Part shown: piece by piece, positions 38,005 to 46,037 of the stretch
Numbering within the stretch: position 1 is the first letter of the stretch
Layout: each line of letters opens with the position of its first letter
Assembly (NCBI GenBank): GCA_035281745.1
Contig: DATEDI010000011.1
Coordinates: forward strand, 123,714 to 187,713
DNA length: 64,000 bases
DNA from: 66-474 sp035281745
Lineage (GTDB): Bacteria; Pseudomonadota; Gammaproteobacteria; Xanthomonadales; Rhodanobacteraceae
Direction: 5' to 3'
Translations under genes and position numbers: made by a program
Notes under the pieces: model-generated
Told to the model about the DNA's origin: nothing
Seen by the model: only the letters and a program-made list of their open reading frames with translations
The model's database searches: none

Positions 38005-38753
38005 AAGACACCTTCCACGGAGCGCGAGACGCTCCGGCCAGCAAAAGCGCTTTGGGGACTTTCCCCCCCTGTTAGACGTGGGGGGGCAATCAGCGCGAAA
38101 TCAATCTGATTGCAAAACGAATACAAAGTCCCGAGGCATAGCCCCACGGTAGCACCCTGCCACCGCACAACGCAACACAAAACCGAGCCGGAGGCCGCCG
38201 CCGGCGGACCCGCTGGCGCGGTGCCGGCGGCGGCGGACTCCGGCGCGGAGAGTCGTGGAAGCAAAAGCGGGTTCGGCAGGGAAGCGGCTTGCCACGGGAG
38301 TGCCAGCCTAGGCGACTCGCCAACGGACTCCATCGCCCAGACAACCACCTTCGGTGGCTCGGAAACGGGCGCTCCGCGCCCTCGGGCCAATCCATGGCCC
38401 TTAAGAGCCGGGCATCCTGCCCTTTGCCGCTGACGCTCTTCGCGCCACGCTTCCGCCTGCCGACAGGTCAGCGACCACCACGACAAGTCCCCCCGCTGAT
38501 ACGTATAGCCCTCCGGCGACACCAGACCAGCACGGCCGATCGACCAGCCACGCCACTCGGGTTGCAACGCGCCGAGGTCGCCCAGGCGAAACACGCGCAA
38601 CAGCTTCACAACCGACCAGGGCACGCGCGAGACGCCACGGTCCCACGCCTTGACCGACGACACCGAACAGCCCAGCAGACCGGCGCAGGCCTTGACACTC
38701 AACAGGCAGGAATAGCGAAGCTCCCGGAACCCCTCAGGGCTGATGTGCCACAC
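38001..38753 (-). CDS. XafT/VC1465-family Xer recombination activation factor-like protein
   Basis: Predicted helper for XerC/XerD-mediated integration or excision at dif-like sites. The core ISPEGFRELR, then AGLLGCSVSSVKAWDRGVSRVPW, VKLLRVFRLGDLGAL and VSPEGYTY with GDLSWWSL matches the family common in Xanthomonadaceae filamentous elements (helix-turn-helix followed by a W-rich segment). About 100 extra residues follow the core. The start is uncertain: GTG just before VWHISPEG was chosen because no ATG lies inside the element; a TTG 13 codons upstream is the alternative. Confidence 0.72.
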   Translation of the reverse strand: MWHISPEGFRELRYSCLLSVKACAGLLGCSVSSVKAWDRGVSRVPWSVVKLLRVFRLGDLGALQPEWRGWSIGRAGLVSPEGYTYQRGDLSWWSLTCRQAEAWREERQRQRAGCPALKGHGLARGRGAPVSEPPKVVVWAMESVGESPRLALPWQAASLPNPLLLPRLSAPESAAAGTAPAGPPAAASGSVLCCVVRWQGATVGLCLGTLYSFCNQIDFALIAPPRLTGGESPQSAFAGRSVSRSVEGVL

Positions 38754-38827
38754 CCGACGGCGAGGGGCAGACCCTGACCGTGGCGACCGCAAAGAAGGCC
38801 GCCACGGTTTGGCCTCGGCTCCCTTCG

Positions 38828-38844
38828 ATTGATGCAAATGCCTA
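38828..38844. repeat. dif-like attachment repeat, right copy
   Basis: Same 17 bases as at 37167, followed by TTGTGTAAAAT, which matches 9 of 11 positions of the E. coli dif XerD arm TTATGTTAAAT. This end therefore looks like the more intact Xer site. Confidence 0.6.
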
Positions 38845-39013
38845 TTGTGTAAAATTGAGGGTACCGCAAAGGACGCAAGGAATCCGTGCGACCTCGGATC
38901 TCGCCCCATTCCACCCTCCGGTTGGCTGCCTGCGGCTGCAATCGCCATGTGACGCGGCTTTCACGCGGGTCGTGTTTTCATCGGATGTCGTGTGCCGTGA
39001 AAGCACGCATGAG

Positions 39014-39038
39014 TTGGTCGCGCCGCACGTGCGACCAA
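39014..39038. promoter_or_regulatory. Inverted repeat just upstream of small membrane protein gene
   Basis: Eight-base perfect arms (TTGGTCGC / GCGACCAA) with a nine-base centre. It ends immediately before the GAGGGG ribosome-binding stretch of the next gene, so it could be an operator or a leader hairpin that gates translation. Confidence 0.4.
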
Positions 39039-39048
39039 GAGGGGTTCC

Positions 39049-39396
39049 ATGTTGTTGACCAGCTTCATCCTCTTCGCGATCACGGCATTTCTCGGCATAT
39101 GCATGGCCGGAATTCGCGAAGGCCGCCGCCGCAATCCGCCGGCATGGCTGACCATGTTCCATGGGCTCCCTGCGGCCGCCGGGCTCACCTTGCTGCTGTA
39201 CGCGACTTTTGCGTTCGGTATTCCGAAACTGGCAATCGCCGCATTGGTCTTGTTTCTGGTCGCCGCGGGCGGGGGCGCGACGCTCAACCTGGTCTATCAG
39301 CAGCGCGGGCACCTTTTGCCGCGCTGGCTGATGTATCTCCACCTGCTGCTGGCCGTCAGCGGATTCGTGTTGCTTGCGATCGATCTGTTCGCGTGA
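39049..39396 (+). CDS. Small four-helix membrane protein
   Basis: Unrecognised 115-residue inner-membrane protein. Four hydrophobic segments are predicted (about 3-21, 40-57, 60-80, 93-112) with short basic loops (REGRRRNPP). AGAGGGG lies six bases before the ATG. It lies just right of the Xer element and is convergent with a decayed kinase whose remnant overlaps its end. No function is assignable. Confidence 0.7.
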   Translation: MLLTSFILFAITAFLGICMAGIREGRRRNPPAWLTMFHGLPAAAGLTLLLYATFAFGIPKLAIAALVLFLVAAGGGATLNLVYQQRGHLLPRWLMYLHLLLAVSGFVLLAIDLFA

Positions 39397-39399
39397 ATT

Positions 39400-39811
39400 T
39401 TTGCGCCAGCATGTGATGCGGGCGCGGCGAGCAGGCGAGGACCAGCCTACCCGTTTCCGTCGCGTTCGCGCCATCCATTTCCAGTAGCCGGCCGAATGTT
39501 TCCGCGGATTCCATCGCGTCGTCCGCGATCAGCACGCGCACGCCTTGCCACGCACCTTCCGCCGCAGAGGGCAGTTCACGCAGGGGCACGATGGCAGGGT
39601 ACTCGAAGCGCGGCAGCCATATGCTGAAGGCCGCGCCCCGGCCCACCCCTTCCGATTCCACTTCGATGCGGCCGCCCTGGCGCTCCACCAGTTGTCGTGC
39701 TAGCGCCAAGCCGATACCGAGGCACCCTTGCCGCTCAGGGCACACGTGGGTGCCTGTCCGAACATCTCGAAGATGCGCGACAGGGAAAGGAGAGTGAAAG
39801 CGGGCAATCAT
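39400..39811 (-). pseudogene. Remnant of hybrid sensor histidine kinase (end of HATPase domain and start of receiver)
   Basis: A leftward frame encodes the G2 box region LGIGLALARQLVERQGGRIEVES, the domain end GAAFSIWLPRFE, and then the beginning of a receiver domain (VRVLIADDAMESAETFGRLLEMDG). The HATPase part just upstream, RIFEMFGQAP, is found in a different frame, so there is at least one frameshift near position 39735; the kinase body is missing and the receiver breaks off after about 35 residues. It is best read as a decayed gene abutting the BON-domain gene. Confidence 0.75.
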
Positions 39812-40572
39812 TCACGCGGTGGCATGTTCTCGATCGCGGACTGCATCATGTTGTCGCCCTGTCCGACGGTTTCGGGCCGGCTGCCGGGCGAGTTGGCGTT
39901 TCCGGGCGCAACACCCTTGTCGTAGGGCCATTCGTTGCGCGGCTGCACGCGGATTTCATTGTGGATGTCCTTGATGCCGCTGCAATCATCGGCGATGTCC
40001 TCGATGCGGTGCTTGATGCTGCGTCGTTCGACGTTGCCGCGCAAAGTGACTTCGCCGTCCTTCACTTCCACCGACACGTCGCTCGCATCCACGTCGTCGG
40101 CATCCCACAGGCGTTCGCTGATGTCTTCCTGGATGCGCGTGTCGGAGCGGGTGTAGTTCTTCGGACCGCGCCCGCGATAACCGCGCGCCAGCGTCCGTCC
40201 GCCGCCTTCGCCGTAACGGAACGGTTCCTCACGCTGCAGGCTTTCGTAGTTGCCGCTGTAAGCGCGTCCCATGCCCGCGTCACCGCGCCAGCCGGGCCGG
40301 TCGCCGCCCGGATAGCCGCCGCTCCAGCCATGGCCGGGAAAACGTGACCTCTCTTCTCCGTAACGTTCGCCGTAGCGCCCGTACTCGTCGCGGTAGCCGC
40401 TGCGATCGAAGGGTTCCGGGGCACGCGCCGTGCCGTAGTCTTCCGGTGTGTTCTGGGTCCGACGCCCGGTGCCAAACTGCTCGTGGTAATCCGATTCCGC
40501 ATTGCGACGTGCGATGTCACCGATCCCGTGATCGTCCTCGTCGGGTGCATACCTCTCGCGATGCCGTGCCAT
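39808..40572 (-). CDS. BON domain-containing protein with disordered N-terminal region
   Basis: 254-residue protein. The first 160 residues are Gly/Arg/Tyr/Asp-rich and probably disordered (many GYR, YGE, GRG strings). The C-terminal part contains one BON domain (about 163-225: DTRIQEDISERLWDADD, VEVKDGEVTLRGNVERR, IEDIADDCSGIKDIHNEI). There is no signal peptide, unlike OsmY. The start ATG is preceded by AAGGAGA. Such SWFGD/BON proteins are associated with stress or envelope contacts; the precise role is unknown. Confidence 0.8.
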   Translation of the reverse strand: MARHRERYAPDEDDHGIGDIARRNAESDYHEQFGTGRRTQNTPEDYGTARAPEPFDRSGYRDEYGRYGERYGEERSRFPGHGWSGGYPGGDRPGWRGDAGMGRAYSGNYESLQREEPFRYGEGGGRTLARGYRGRGPKNYTRSDTRIQEDISERLWDADDVDASDVSVEVKDGEVTLRGNVERRSIKHRIEDIADDCSGIKDIHNEIRVQPRNEWPYDKGVAPGNANSPGSRPETVGQGDNMMQSAIENMPPRE

Positions 40573-40941
40573 GGCTGCGTTCTCCTTGGTTGGGAAACCC
40601 CGAGGCATGCATTCGATGTGCCACCCCGTGCCGATGCGGAAGGACGGGGAACACAACCGCCAACCGTCGCGCGAAAATAATGCAGGGCGCGAAACTTTTT
40701 CTGGCTGCGCGTGTGTCAGCGCTCTTCGCGGAGATGGAGCTGGGCGACTCCCCTTGCATTCGTCATTTCGGGGCCGCCCGCGTTTGCAGGATTGCAAACG
40801 CGAACGCCGAAGGCGGCCCCCAGGGCCAGCGCCATGGATGGCGCGAGTCAATCGGTTTGCCCCTGGAAACTACCGATTCCGGGTTGCCGCGCCCTAAAAC
40901 CGGCGCGGCCCCCGGAATGGCGATATCGAGTGTTCCGTCGC
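40573..40941. other. 369-base gene-free stretch with nested palindrome
   Basis: No protein gene is supported here. It contains the promoter side of the BON-domain gene and, downstream of tadA, a nested palindrome annotated separately. Nothing else stands out. Confidence 0.5.
40770..40820. repeat. Nested perfect palindrome
   Basis: Outer arms GGGGCCGCC / GGCGGCCCC (nine bases) and inner arms CGCGTTTGCA / TGCAAACGCG (ten bases) around a GGAT loop. It lies about 120 bases downstream of the tadA stop and could end that transcript, though no U-tract is present. Confidence 0.6.
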
Positions 40942-41424
40942 TCAGCGCTTCGACCGGAAGAACTCGCGCAGAAGTTTCGCCGAGGCTTCGGCGAGCAGCC
41001 CACCCTGCACTTCAACGCGATGGTTGTGCAACGCAGATGTCAGCGTGTCGAACACGCTGCCGGCGGCGCCGGTTTTGGGATCGGTGGCGCCGTAGATCAC
41101 CCGCGCCACGCGCGCGTGCACCAGCGCCATCGCGCACATCGCGCAGGGTTCCAGCGTCACGTACAGCGTCGAGTCGGGAACACGATGGTTGCCGAGCCGC
41201 TGGCCGGCGGCGCGCAGTGCGCCGATCTCGGCGTGCGCACTCGGATCGCTGAGCGCGATGTTGCGGTTCCAGCCTTCGCCGACGATGGCATCGTCCAATA
41301 CCAGCACGGCGCCGACCGGCACCTCGCCATCTGCGTCGCGCGCGTGTTCGGCGAGCGCCAGTGCACGACGCATGAACGCCGCGTCATGTTCAGTGAATTC
41401 CGGTTGCGGGGCTTGCGGCGACAT
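40942..41424 (-). CDS. tadA: tRNA-specific adenosine deaminase TadA
   Basis: Converts A34 to inosine in tRNA-Arg(ACG). The 160-residue cytidine/deoxycytidylate-type deaminase fold carries the zinc and catalytic motifs HAE (His64, Glu66) and PCAMC (Cys94, Cys97), with the EVPVGAVLV strand before them and GAADPKxGAxGS-like GATDPKTGAAGS after, which separates TadA from other deaminases. It is divergent from the redoxin gene. Confidence 0.93.
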   Translation of the reverse strand: MSPQAPQPEFTEHDAAFMRRALALAEHARDADGEVPVGAVLVLDDAIVGEGWNRNIALSDPSAHAEIGALRAAGQRLGNHRVPDSTLYVTLEPCAMCAMALVHARVARVIYGATDPKTGAAGSVFDTLTSALHNHRVEVQGGLLAEASAKLLREFFRSKR

Positions 41425-41502
41425 CGTAGCCTGAAGATTCGACTGGATTGGTGGCGGCGCCGCATTGGCGGACGCTCACGGAATACTGCACAGGAGGTGC
41501 AT

Positions 41503-42135
41503 ATGAACAGCAAGATCGTGGTGGGTCAAACCTTTCCGGACTTCGAACTGCCGGACCATACCAAAATCACCCGCCGGCTTTCCGATCTGCAAGGCGAGCA
41601 GGACCCGATGCTGGTCGTGTTGATCCGCGGCTTCTTCTGCCCGAAGGACCGCGAACAGTTGAAGGAACTGACGCGCTTCCACCCGCAGCTCGTGGTCGGT
41701 AGTTGCCACCTCGTGGTGATCACCACCGACGACTGGCACACCACCAACAACCTGCGTCAGCAACTCGGGGCGGGCTACCCGTTCCTCTACGATGAGGGAA
41801 AGCGCGTGCGCGACGAACTGGAAATCCTGGAATACACCGACAAGCAGCACGAGCCGATGATTCCGCATACCTTCCTGCTCGGGCCCGGCTTGAAGATCCA
41901 CAAATTCTGGAACGGTTACTACTACTGGGGCCGCCCTTCGGTGGCGGAACTGCACGAGGCATTGCGCGAATTGACCCGCAATATCCGCGCCGACTGGGAC
42001 CTTTATTCCGGTGATCTGAAGCGCAAGTGGGATGCGGGCAACAAGTCGTCCTTCTATCCCTACGGGGTGAAGTCGATGGAGCAGACATTGAGCGAAATGG
42101 CCGGCGCGGTGGATCAGCACACCAAGACGGCGTGA
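41503..42135 (+). CDS. AhpC/TSA-type redoxin with a single active-site Cys
   Basis: Thioredoxin-fold protein of 210 residues, possibly a peroxidase. The family entry GQTFPDFELPDHT is followed by VLIRGFFCPKDREQL, where many relatives read RGxWCPxC; here the second Cys is Asp49, leaving only Cys46. The C-terminal third is charged and aromatic (FWNGYYYWGRPS). AGGAGGT precedes the ATG by about four bases. It is monocistronic, between tadA and the DUF899 block. Substrate unknown. Confidence 0.75.
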   Translation: MNSKIVVGQTFPDFELPDHTKITRRLSDLQGEQDPMLVVLIRGFFCPKDREQLKELTRFHPQLVVGSCHLVVITTDDWHTTNNLRQQLGAGYPFLYDEGKRVRDELEILEYTDKQHEPMIPHTFLLGPGLKIHKFWNGYYYWGRPSVAELHEALRELTRNIRADWDLYSGDLKRKWDAGNKSSFYPYGVKSMEQTLSEMAGAVDQHTKTA

Positions 42136-42213
42136 CCCACGAGATGTATTACCGCTATTCGTGGGATGCTTCCGCTCTGCTCGTCATTCCAGGATTCCGT
42201 GAAAGGCGCTGGA

Positions 42214-42519
42214 TTACGCGCCGCTCTCGCCCGCTTGCGCATCCCGGCTCTCGCGGGAATGCCGAAGGTCGGCTGGATTGAAATCTTCCGTGCGCCGACG
42301 CCATGCCGGCAGCATCTGCAGCCACGGTCCTGCGTGAAAGGCACTCATCAGCAGATACATCATCGTCATGCTGCCCAGTGCAGCGGTGCCATGCATCGGC
42401 GAGCACAACATGTCCATTGCCGTGGCCGGTGCCATCGCTGTCACGAGTGCCATCACCACGAAGGCCGGCGTGGCTGCAAGGTGCAGCCACGCCGAAGCAG
42501 AGGCATGGCGCGCCCGCAT
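42214..42519 (-). CDS. Small membrane protein translationally coupled to DUF899 gene
   Basis: 101 residues. Two hydrophobic segments (about 10-34 and 45-68) rich in Met and Ala (ALVTAMAPATAMDML, GSMTMMYLLMSAFHAGPW) suggest a small inner-membrane protein, perhaps metal-related from the Met/His content. The last 20 residues come from a GC-rich palindromic stretch (42239-42262). Its ATG overlaps the stop of the upstream gene (TGATG). No family recognised. Confidence 0.6.
   Translation of the reverse strand: MRARHASASAWLHLAATPAFVVMALVTAMAPATAMDMLCSPMHGTAALGSMTMMYLLMSAFHAGPWLQMLPAWRRRTEDFNPADLRHSRESRDAQAGESGA
42239..42262. repeat. Imperfect copy of the CATTCCCGC/GCGGGAATG palindrome
   Basis: Arms GCATCCCG and CGGGAATGC with a seven-base loop and one bulge. 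It lies inside the 3' end of the small membrane protein gene and resembles the perfect palindrome at 5100-5121. Confidence 0.5.
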
Positions 42520-43289
42520 CAGGATCGCTCGTACTCGTCGTGCCGGCGCCACCAGATGCCGCCTGCTTCGTTGCGGCCGCGTGGTGCACGATCGAGCCAC
42601 TGGTACGCGCCCCACAAGCCATCCAGCCCGCGCGCATAGGTTGAATAGGTGTGATACGCGGCGCCGTCTTCCAGTGCGAACGCGCTCATGCCTGGCAGTT
42701 CGCGCAGGTAGGTTCGCCCGTCGACGCCGCTTGCTGCCGCGAACTGATTCGGTGCGTCCGGTGTCGAACGTGACATCGGCGGGTTCTTGCGGAAGTTGTA
42801 TTCGTACCCGTCCCTCTGCTGCTGTTCGCTGAAACCGACGCCGTAGTCGGCGTTGAAATCGCTGCCGAATGATGATGCCCACGGGAACGTCCAGCCCATC
42901 CGCTTCTTGTACGCCTGCAACTTCTCCAGCGGCGCGCGGGAGATCGCCCATAGCATCACGTCATGGTTGGCCAGGTGTTCGGCGAAACCGTCAAAGCCGT
43001 CGGCAATCATCGAGCACGACGGGCAGCCGGCCTTGTAATCCGGCCCGAACATGAAGTGATAGACGAGCAACTGCGAGCGTCCCCGAAAAAGTTCCGGCAG
43101 CGACGCGTTGCCGTCTTCGGTGTCGAATCGATAGTCCTTGTCGACCCGCACCCACGGCAGCGCCTGCCGTTGCCGCGCCAGTTCATCGCTGCGGCGAGTC
43201 AGGTTCTTTTCCGCTTCCAGCAGATCCAGCCGCGCCTTCAACCATTCCTCACGCGTTCCGGTCTTGTGTTGAGCTGTCTGTTGAGTCAT
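42519..43289 (-). CDS. DUF899 family thioredoxin-like protein
   Basis: 256-residue protein of the DUF899 group (thioredoxin-fold, sometimes called dithiol-disulfide isomerase-like). The TREEWLKARLDLLEAEKNLTRR start, LLVYHFMFGPDYKAGCPSC (Cys89 and Cys92) and the C-terminal YHTYSTYARGLDGLWGAYQWLD with R-rich end are diagnostic. ATG was preferred to the preceding GTG; an AGGAG lies nine bases upstream. It is followed by a coupled membrane protein and preceded by a GST on the same strand. Physiological role unknown. Confidence 0.85.
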   Translation of the reverse strand: MTQQTAQHKTGTREEWLKARLDLLEAEKNLTRRSDELARQRQALPWVRVDKDYRFDTEDGNASLPELFRGRSQLLVYHFMFGPDYKAGCPSCSMIADGFDGFAEHLANHDVMLWAISRAPLEKLQAYKKRMGWTFPWASSFGSDFNADYGVGFSEQQQRDGYEYNFRKNPPMSRSTPDAPNQFAAASGVDGRTYLRELPGMSAFALEDGAAYHTYSTYARGLDGLWGAYQWLDRAPRGRNEAGGIWWRRHDEYERS

Positions 43290-43307
43290 CACACTCTCCT
43301 TTTTTCG

Positions 43308-43961
43308 TCAGGCCGCGAGCTGTGCGTTGCGTTCGTAGCCGGCCAACTGGTCGCGTAGTGCGGCCTGGAATGCCGGTCGCGCTTCGCAGCGTTTGAGATA
43401 TGCATCGAGGGTCGGAAACCCGATCAAGGTGTCGGTATGCCGGATGAACCTCAGCACCGTCGTCATCAGAATGTCGGCCGCCGTGAAGCAGCCCAGCAGG
43501 TAATCGCGGTCGTCCAGCCATTCGGCGAGCGCGTCCAGGCGGGCCTTGACCTCCTCGACCGCGCCAGGCCGCCGCAGCTTCACCCACGCTTCGTCGCGGT
43601 GCAGCCGATCCATCACGAAAAGATTCCAGAGCGGTGGCTCGACGGAATTGAGCGCAGCGAACATCCACGTGAGCGTTTCGCTACGCAGATCCGACGGCAT
43701 CAGCGCGTCGCTCCGTTCGGCAATGGCATGGACGATGGCGCCCGATTCGATCAAGGTTTCGCCATCGCATTCGACGGCCGGCACCATTCCAAATGGATGC
43801 TTGCGTCGATAGGCGTCGGCGTTGCGCTCCCGGGGATCGACCCAGCGGCTTTCGTAGGCGAGTCCAGCCTCCTGCAGTGCCCAGCGCACCCGGAGATCAC
43901 GCACGAGTCCTTGGGCGAAAGGCGGTACGTGGCTGAACCCCCACACGGCGATCTGTTTCAT
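43308..43961 (-). CDS. Glutathione S-transferase family protein
   Basis: 217 residues with the GST layout: N-terminal thioredoxin-like domain (KQIAVWGFSHVPPFAQG, then WALQEAGLAYESRWVD, and HPFGMVPAVECDGETLIESGAI with the glutathione-binding E-S) and an alpha-helical C-terminal domain (YLLGCFTAADILMTTVLRFIRH). The typical N-terminal Ser/Cys position falls in SHVPPF. It is probably co-transcribed with the DUF899 gene 18 bases downstream, suggesting detoxification or oxidative stress. Confidence 0.87.
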   Translation of the reverse strand: MKQIAVWGFSHVPPFAQGLVRDLRVRWALQEAGLAYESRWVDPRERNADAYRRKHPFGMVPAVECDGETLIESGAIVHAIAERSDALMPSDLRSETLTWMFAALNSVEPPLWNLFVMDRLHRDEAWVKLRRPGAVEEVKARLDALAEWLDDRDYLLGCFTAADILMTTVLRFIRHTDTLIGFPTLDAYLKRCEARPAFQAALRDQLAGYERNAQLAA

Positions 43962-44079
43962 GTCGTTTCTCCTCGATTCGAGCTTGACGGATGCCGATCG
44001 CGATCGGCGTGGTCGATAGAATGCGGCCAGACCCTCACAAGGTGGGAGTGACAAACTTGGCGCGATTGCGATTGCCGCT

Positions 44080-45300
44080 ATGGATTCACTGATCACGGCC
44101 GCAGCGCATGCGTTGGCAGCGGGCGACCCGTTGGGCGCGCTCAAACGGGTCGCGCTGCGCGACGACGCGCCCGCGCTCGCGCTGCGTGGCATCGCGATGG
44201 CGCAACTCGGAGATTTCGACCGGGCGAAGCTGCTGGTGCGGCGTGCGGCGCGCACATTCGGCCAGCGGGAAGCACTGGCGCGAGCGCGCTGCGTGATCGC
44301 CGAAGCCGAGATCGCCCTGGCCTCGCGCGATCTCGGCTGGCCGCAACGGAGACTGGATGCGGCACGCACCACGCTGGAAGCGCACGGCGACCGGATCAAC
44401 GCTGCGCATGCGCGTTACCTTGCGATCCGGCGCCTGCTGCTGATTGGACGGCTCGACGAAGCTGCGCAGGCGTTGGCGCAATTTGATCCTTCATCGTTGC
44501 CGCCTGCACTGCGCGCCATTCACGCGTTGAGTGTCGCCGGCATCGCGATGCGGCGCCTCGAGGCCACCGCGGCGCGCGCAGCGCTCGGGCGCGCCAGCGA
44601 TGCCGCCCGGCAGGCAGACGTGCCTGCACTGGCGGCGGAAGTCCGAACCCTGGCGCACGCACTCGATGCACCCGCAGCGCGGCGAATCGCCCATGATGGC
44701 GAGTGGCCGCTCACACTGGAACAGGTCGAGGCGTTGCTGGCATCCGATGCATTGGTGGTGGATGCCTGCCGCTATCGCGTGCTTGGCCAAGGCAAAGCCA
44801 TTTCACTGGCTTCGCGTCCGCTGCTGTTTGCGCTGGCGCAACTTCTGGCCGCGACGTGGCCGGGCGAAGTGCCGCGAGACGATTTGATCTCGACCGCCTT
44901 TCGCACGCGTTACGCCGACGAAACGCACCGCGCGCGGCTGCGGGTGGAAATCGGGCGGTTGCGGAAGGCCGTCCGGGGCCTCGCTGAAATCCACGCGACG
45001 CCGAATGGCTTCGAGCTTGCGCCAACGTCTTCGCGCGCGGTCGTGGTGCTGGCACAACCGTTCGAGGAAAAGCATGCGACGGTGCTGGCGATGCTGTCCG
45101 ATGGCGAGGCCTGGTCCAGCTCGGCACTCGCGCTGGCGCTGGCGATGAGCCAGCGCAACGTGCAACGCGCGCTCGACGCGCTGGCGGCATCGGGCAAGGT
45201 ACAGCCGCTGGGGCGCGGCCGCGCGCGTCGCTGGCTGTCGTCGCCGGTACCTGGATTCACGACAGCATTGTTGCTCCCTGCCCCGTTGCCCGGCGATTAG
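44080..45300 (+). CDS. TPR-like transcriptional regulator with two C-terminal winged-helix domains
   Basis: Predicted regulator of 406 residues. The first 200 are alpha-helical with TPR-like repeats (Ala-rich LLVRRAARTFGQREALARAR). Residues 210-310 resemble an OmpR/PhoB-type winged helix (VDACRYRVLGQGKAISLASRPLL, RVEIGRLRKAVRGL) and 330-390 a second winged helix (AMLSDGEAWSSSALALALAMSQRNVQRALDAL). No receiver or ATPase domain is present. It lies 32 bases upstream of a beta-propeller gene on the same strand. Confidence 0.7.
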   Translation: MDSLITAAAHALAAGDPLGALKRVALRDDAPALALRGIAMAQLGDFDRAKLLVRRAARTFGQREALARARCVIAEAEIALASRDLGWPQRRLDAARTTLEAHGDRINAAHARYLAIRRLLLIGRLDEAAQALAQFDPSSLPPALRAIHALSVAGIAMRRLEATAARAALGRASDAARQADVPALAAEVRTLAHALDAPAARRIAHDGEWPLTLEQVEALLASDALVVDACRYRVLGQGKAISLASRPLLFALAQLLAATWPGEVPRDDLISTAFRTRYADETHRARLRVEIGRLRKAVRGLAEIHATPNGFELAPTSSRAVVVLAQPFEEKHATVLAMLSDGEAWSSSALALALAMSQRNVQRALDALAASGKVQPLGRGRARRWLSSPVPGFTTALLLPAPLPGD

Positions 45301-45332
45301 GATGGCAATCTCCAAACCAACGAGATTGCGCC

Positions 45333-45962
45333 ATGAAACGATCAACGGCTGAAATCGTGCGCGAGTATGGCCCGTTCGACGACGTCGAAAAGGTGAACGG
45401 CCTGACCTTCGATGGCGAGCGCATCTGGTTCGCCTCCGGCGACAAATTGAACGCGTTGGACCCGGCCACCGGAAAACCGCAGCGCTCCATCGATGTCGCC
45501 GCGCATGCTGGCACCGCCTTCGATGGCAAGCACCTGTTCCAGATCGCCGAAGATCGCATCCAGAAAATCGATCCCGAATCCGGACGCGTGCTGGCGACGA
45601 TTCCCGCGCCCGCCGACGGCGGCGACTCCGGGCTCGCGTGGGCGGAAGGCAGCTTGTGGGTGGGCGACTACCGCGGGCGCAGCATCCACCAGGTCGATCC
45701 TGACACCGGCAAGGTGGTCCGCACCATCGAATCGAAGCGCTTCGTCACCGGCGTCACCTGGGTGGACGGCCAACTCTGGCACGGCACGTGGGAAGGCGAC
45801 GAAAGCGATCTGCGACGGATCGATCCTGCAACCGGCGAAGTCCTCGAACAGTTGGACATGCCGCCCGGGACAGGCGTTTCGGGACTGGAATCCGACGGTC
45901 GCGACCAACTGTTTTGCGGGGGCGGCAACAGCGGCAGGATCAGGGCCGTGCGCAAGGGTTGA
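45333..45962 (+). CDS. Beta-propeller (glutamine cyclotransferase/Vgb-like) protein
   Basis: 209-residue protein of short beta-propeller blades (VNGLTFDGERIWFASGD, LNALDPATGK, SGLAWAEGSLWVGDYRGRSIHQVDPDTGK, VTWVDGQLWHG). The pattern D-P-x-T-G-K repeated with W-V-G matches the glutamine cyclotransferase/Vgb-type folds. No signal peptide. Catalysis is not evident from motifs. Its pairing with the preceding regulator implies regulation by it. Confidence 0.7.
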   Translation: MKRSTAEIVREYGPFDDVEKVNGLTFDGERIWFASGDKLNALDPATGKPQRSIDVAAHAGTAFDGKHLFQIAEDRIQKIDPESGRVLATIPAPADGGDSGLAWAEGSLWVGDYRGRSIHQVDPDTGKVVRTIESKRFVTGVTWVDGQLWHGTWEGDESDLRRIDPATGEVLEQLDMPPGTGVSGLESDGRDQLFCGGGNSGRIRAVRKG

Positions 45963-46037
45963 TGGCTGGTTCGGGCGCTAATTTTCAACGCCGACGATAG
46001 ACAGCGCCGGTTTCCCCGACGTTCCGCGGCGCGGCGC

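Larger units (their letters stand above)
37167..38844. mobile_element. Small Xer-dependent integrated element (IMEX/satellite-like)
   Basis: About 1.66 kb bounded by an exact 17-bp direct repeat and holding three leftward genes: a XafT/VC1465-type Xer activation factor, a ribbon-helix-helix/SEC-C protein and a 125-residue protein. No replication initiator, coat or Zot-like gene is present, so it is either a satellite depending on a helper or a deleted filamentous prophage. The repeat is followed by different 11-bp arms at the two ends, as expected if XerC/D exchange joined two dif-like sites. Confidence 0.62.

Noticed and set aside
42155..42637. Alternative leftward frame over the small membrane protein
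   Set aside because: Gly/Ser-rich shadow of the coupled gene, no family pattern; the frame in 42214-42519 has clear membrane segments.
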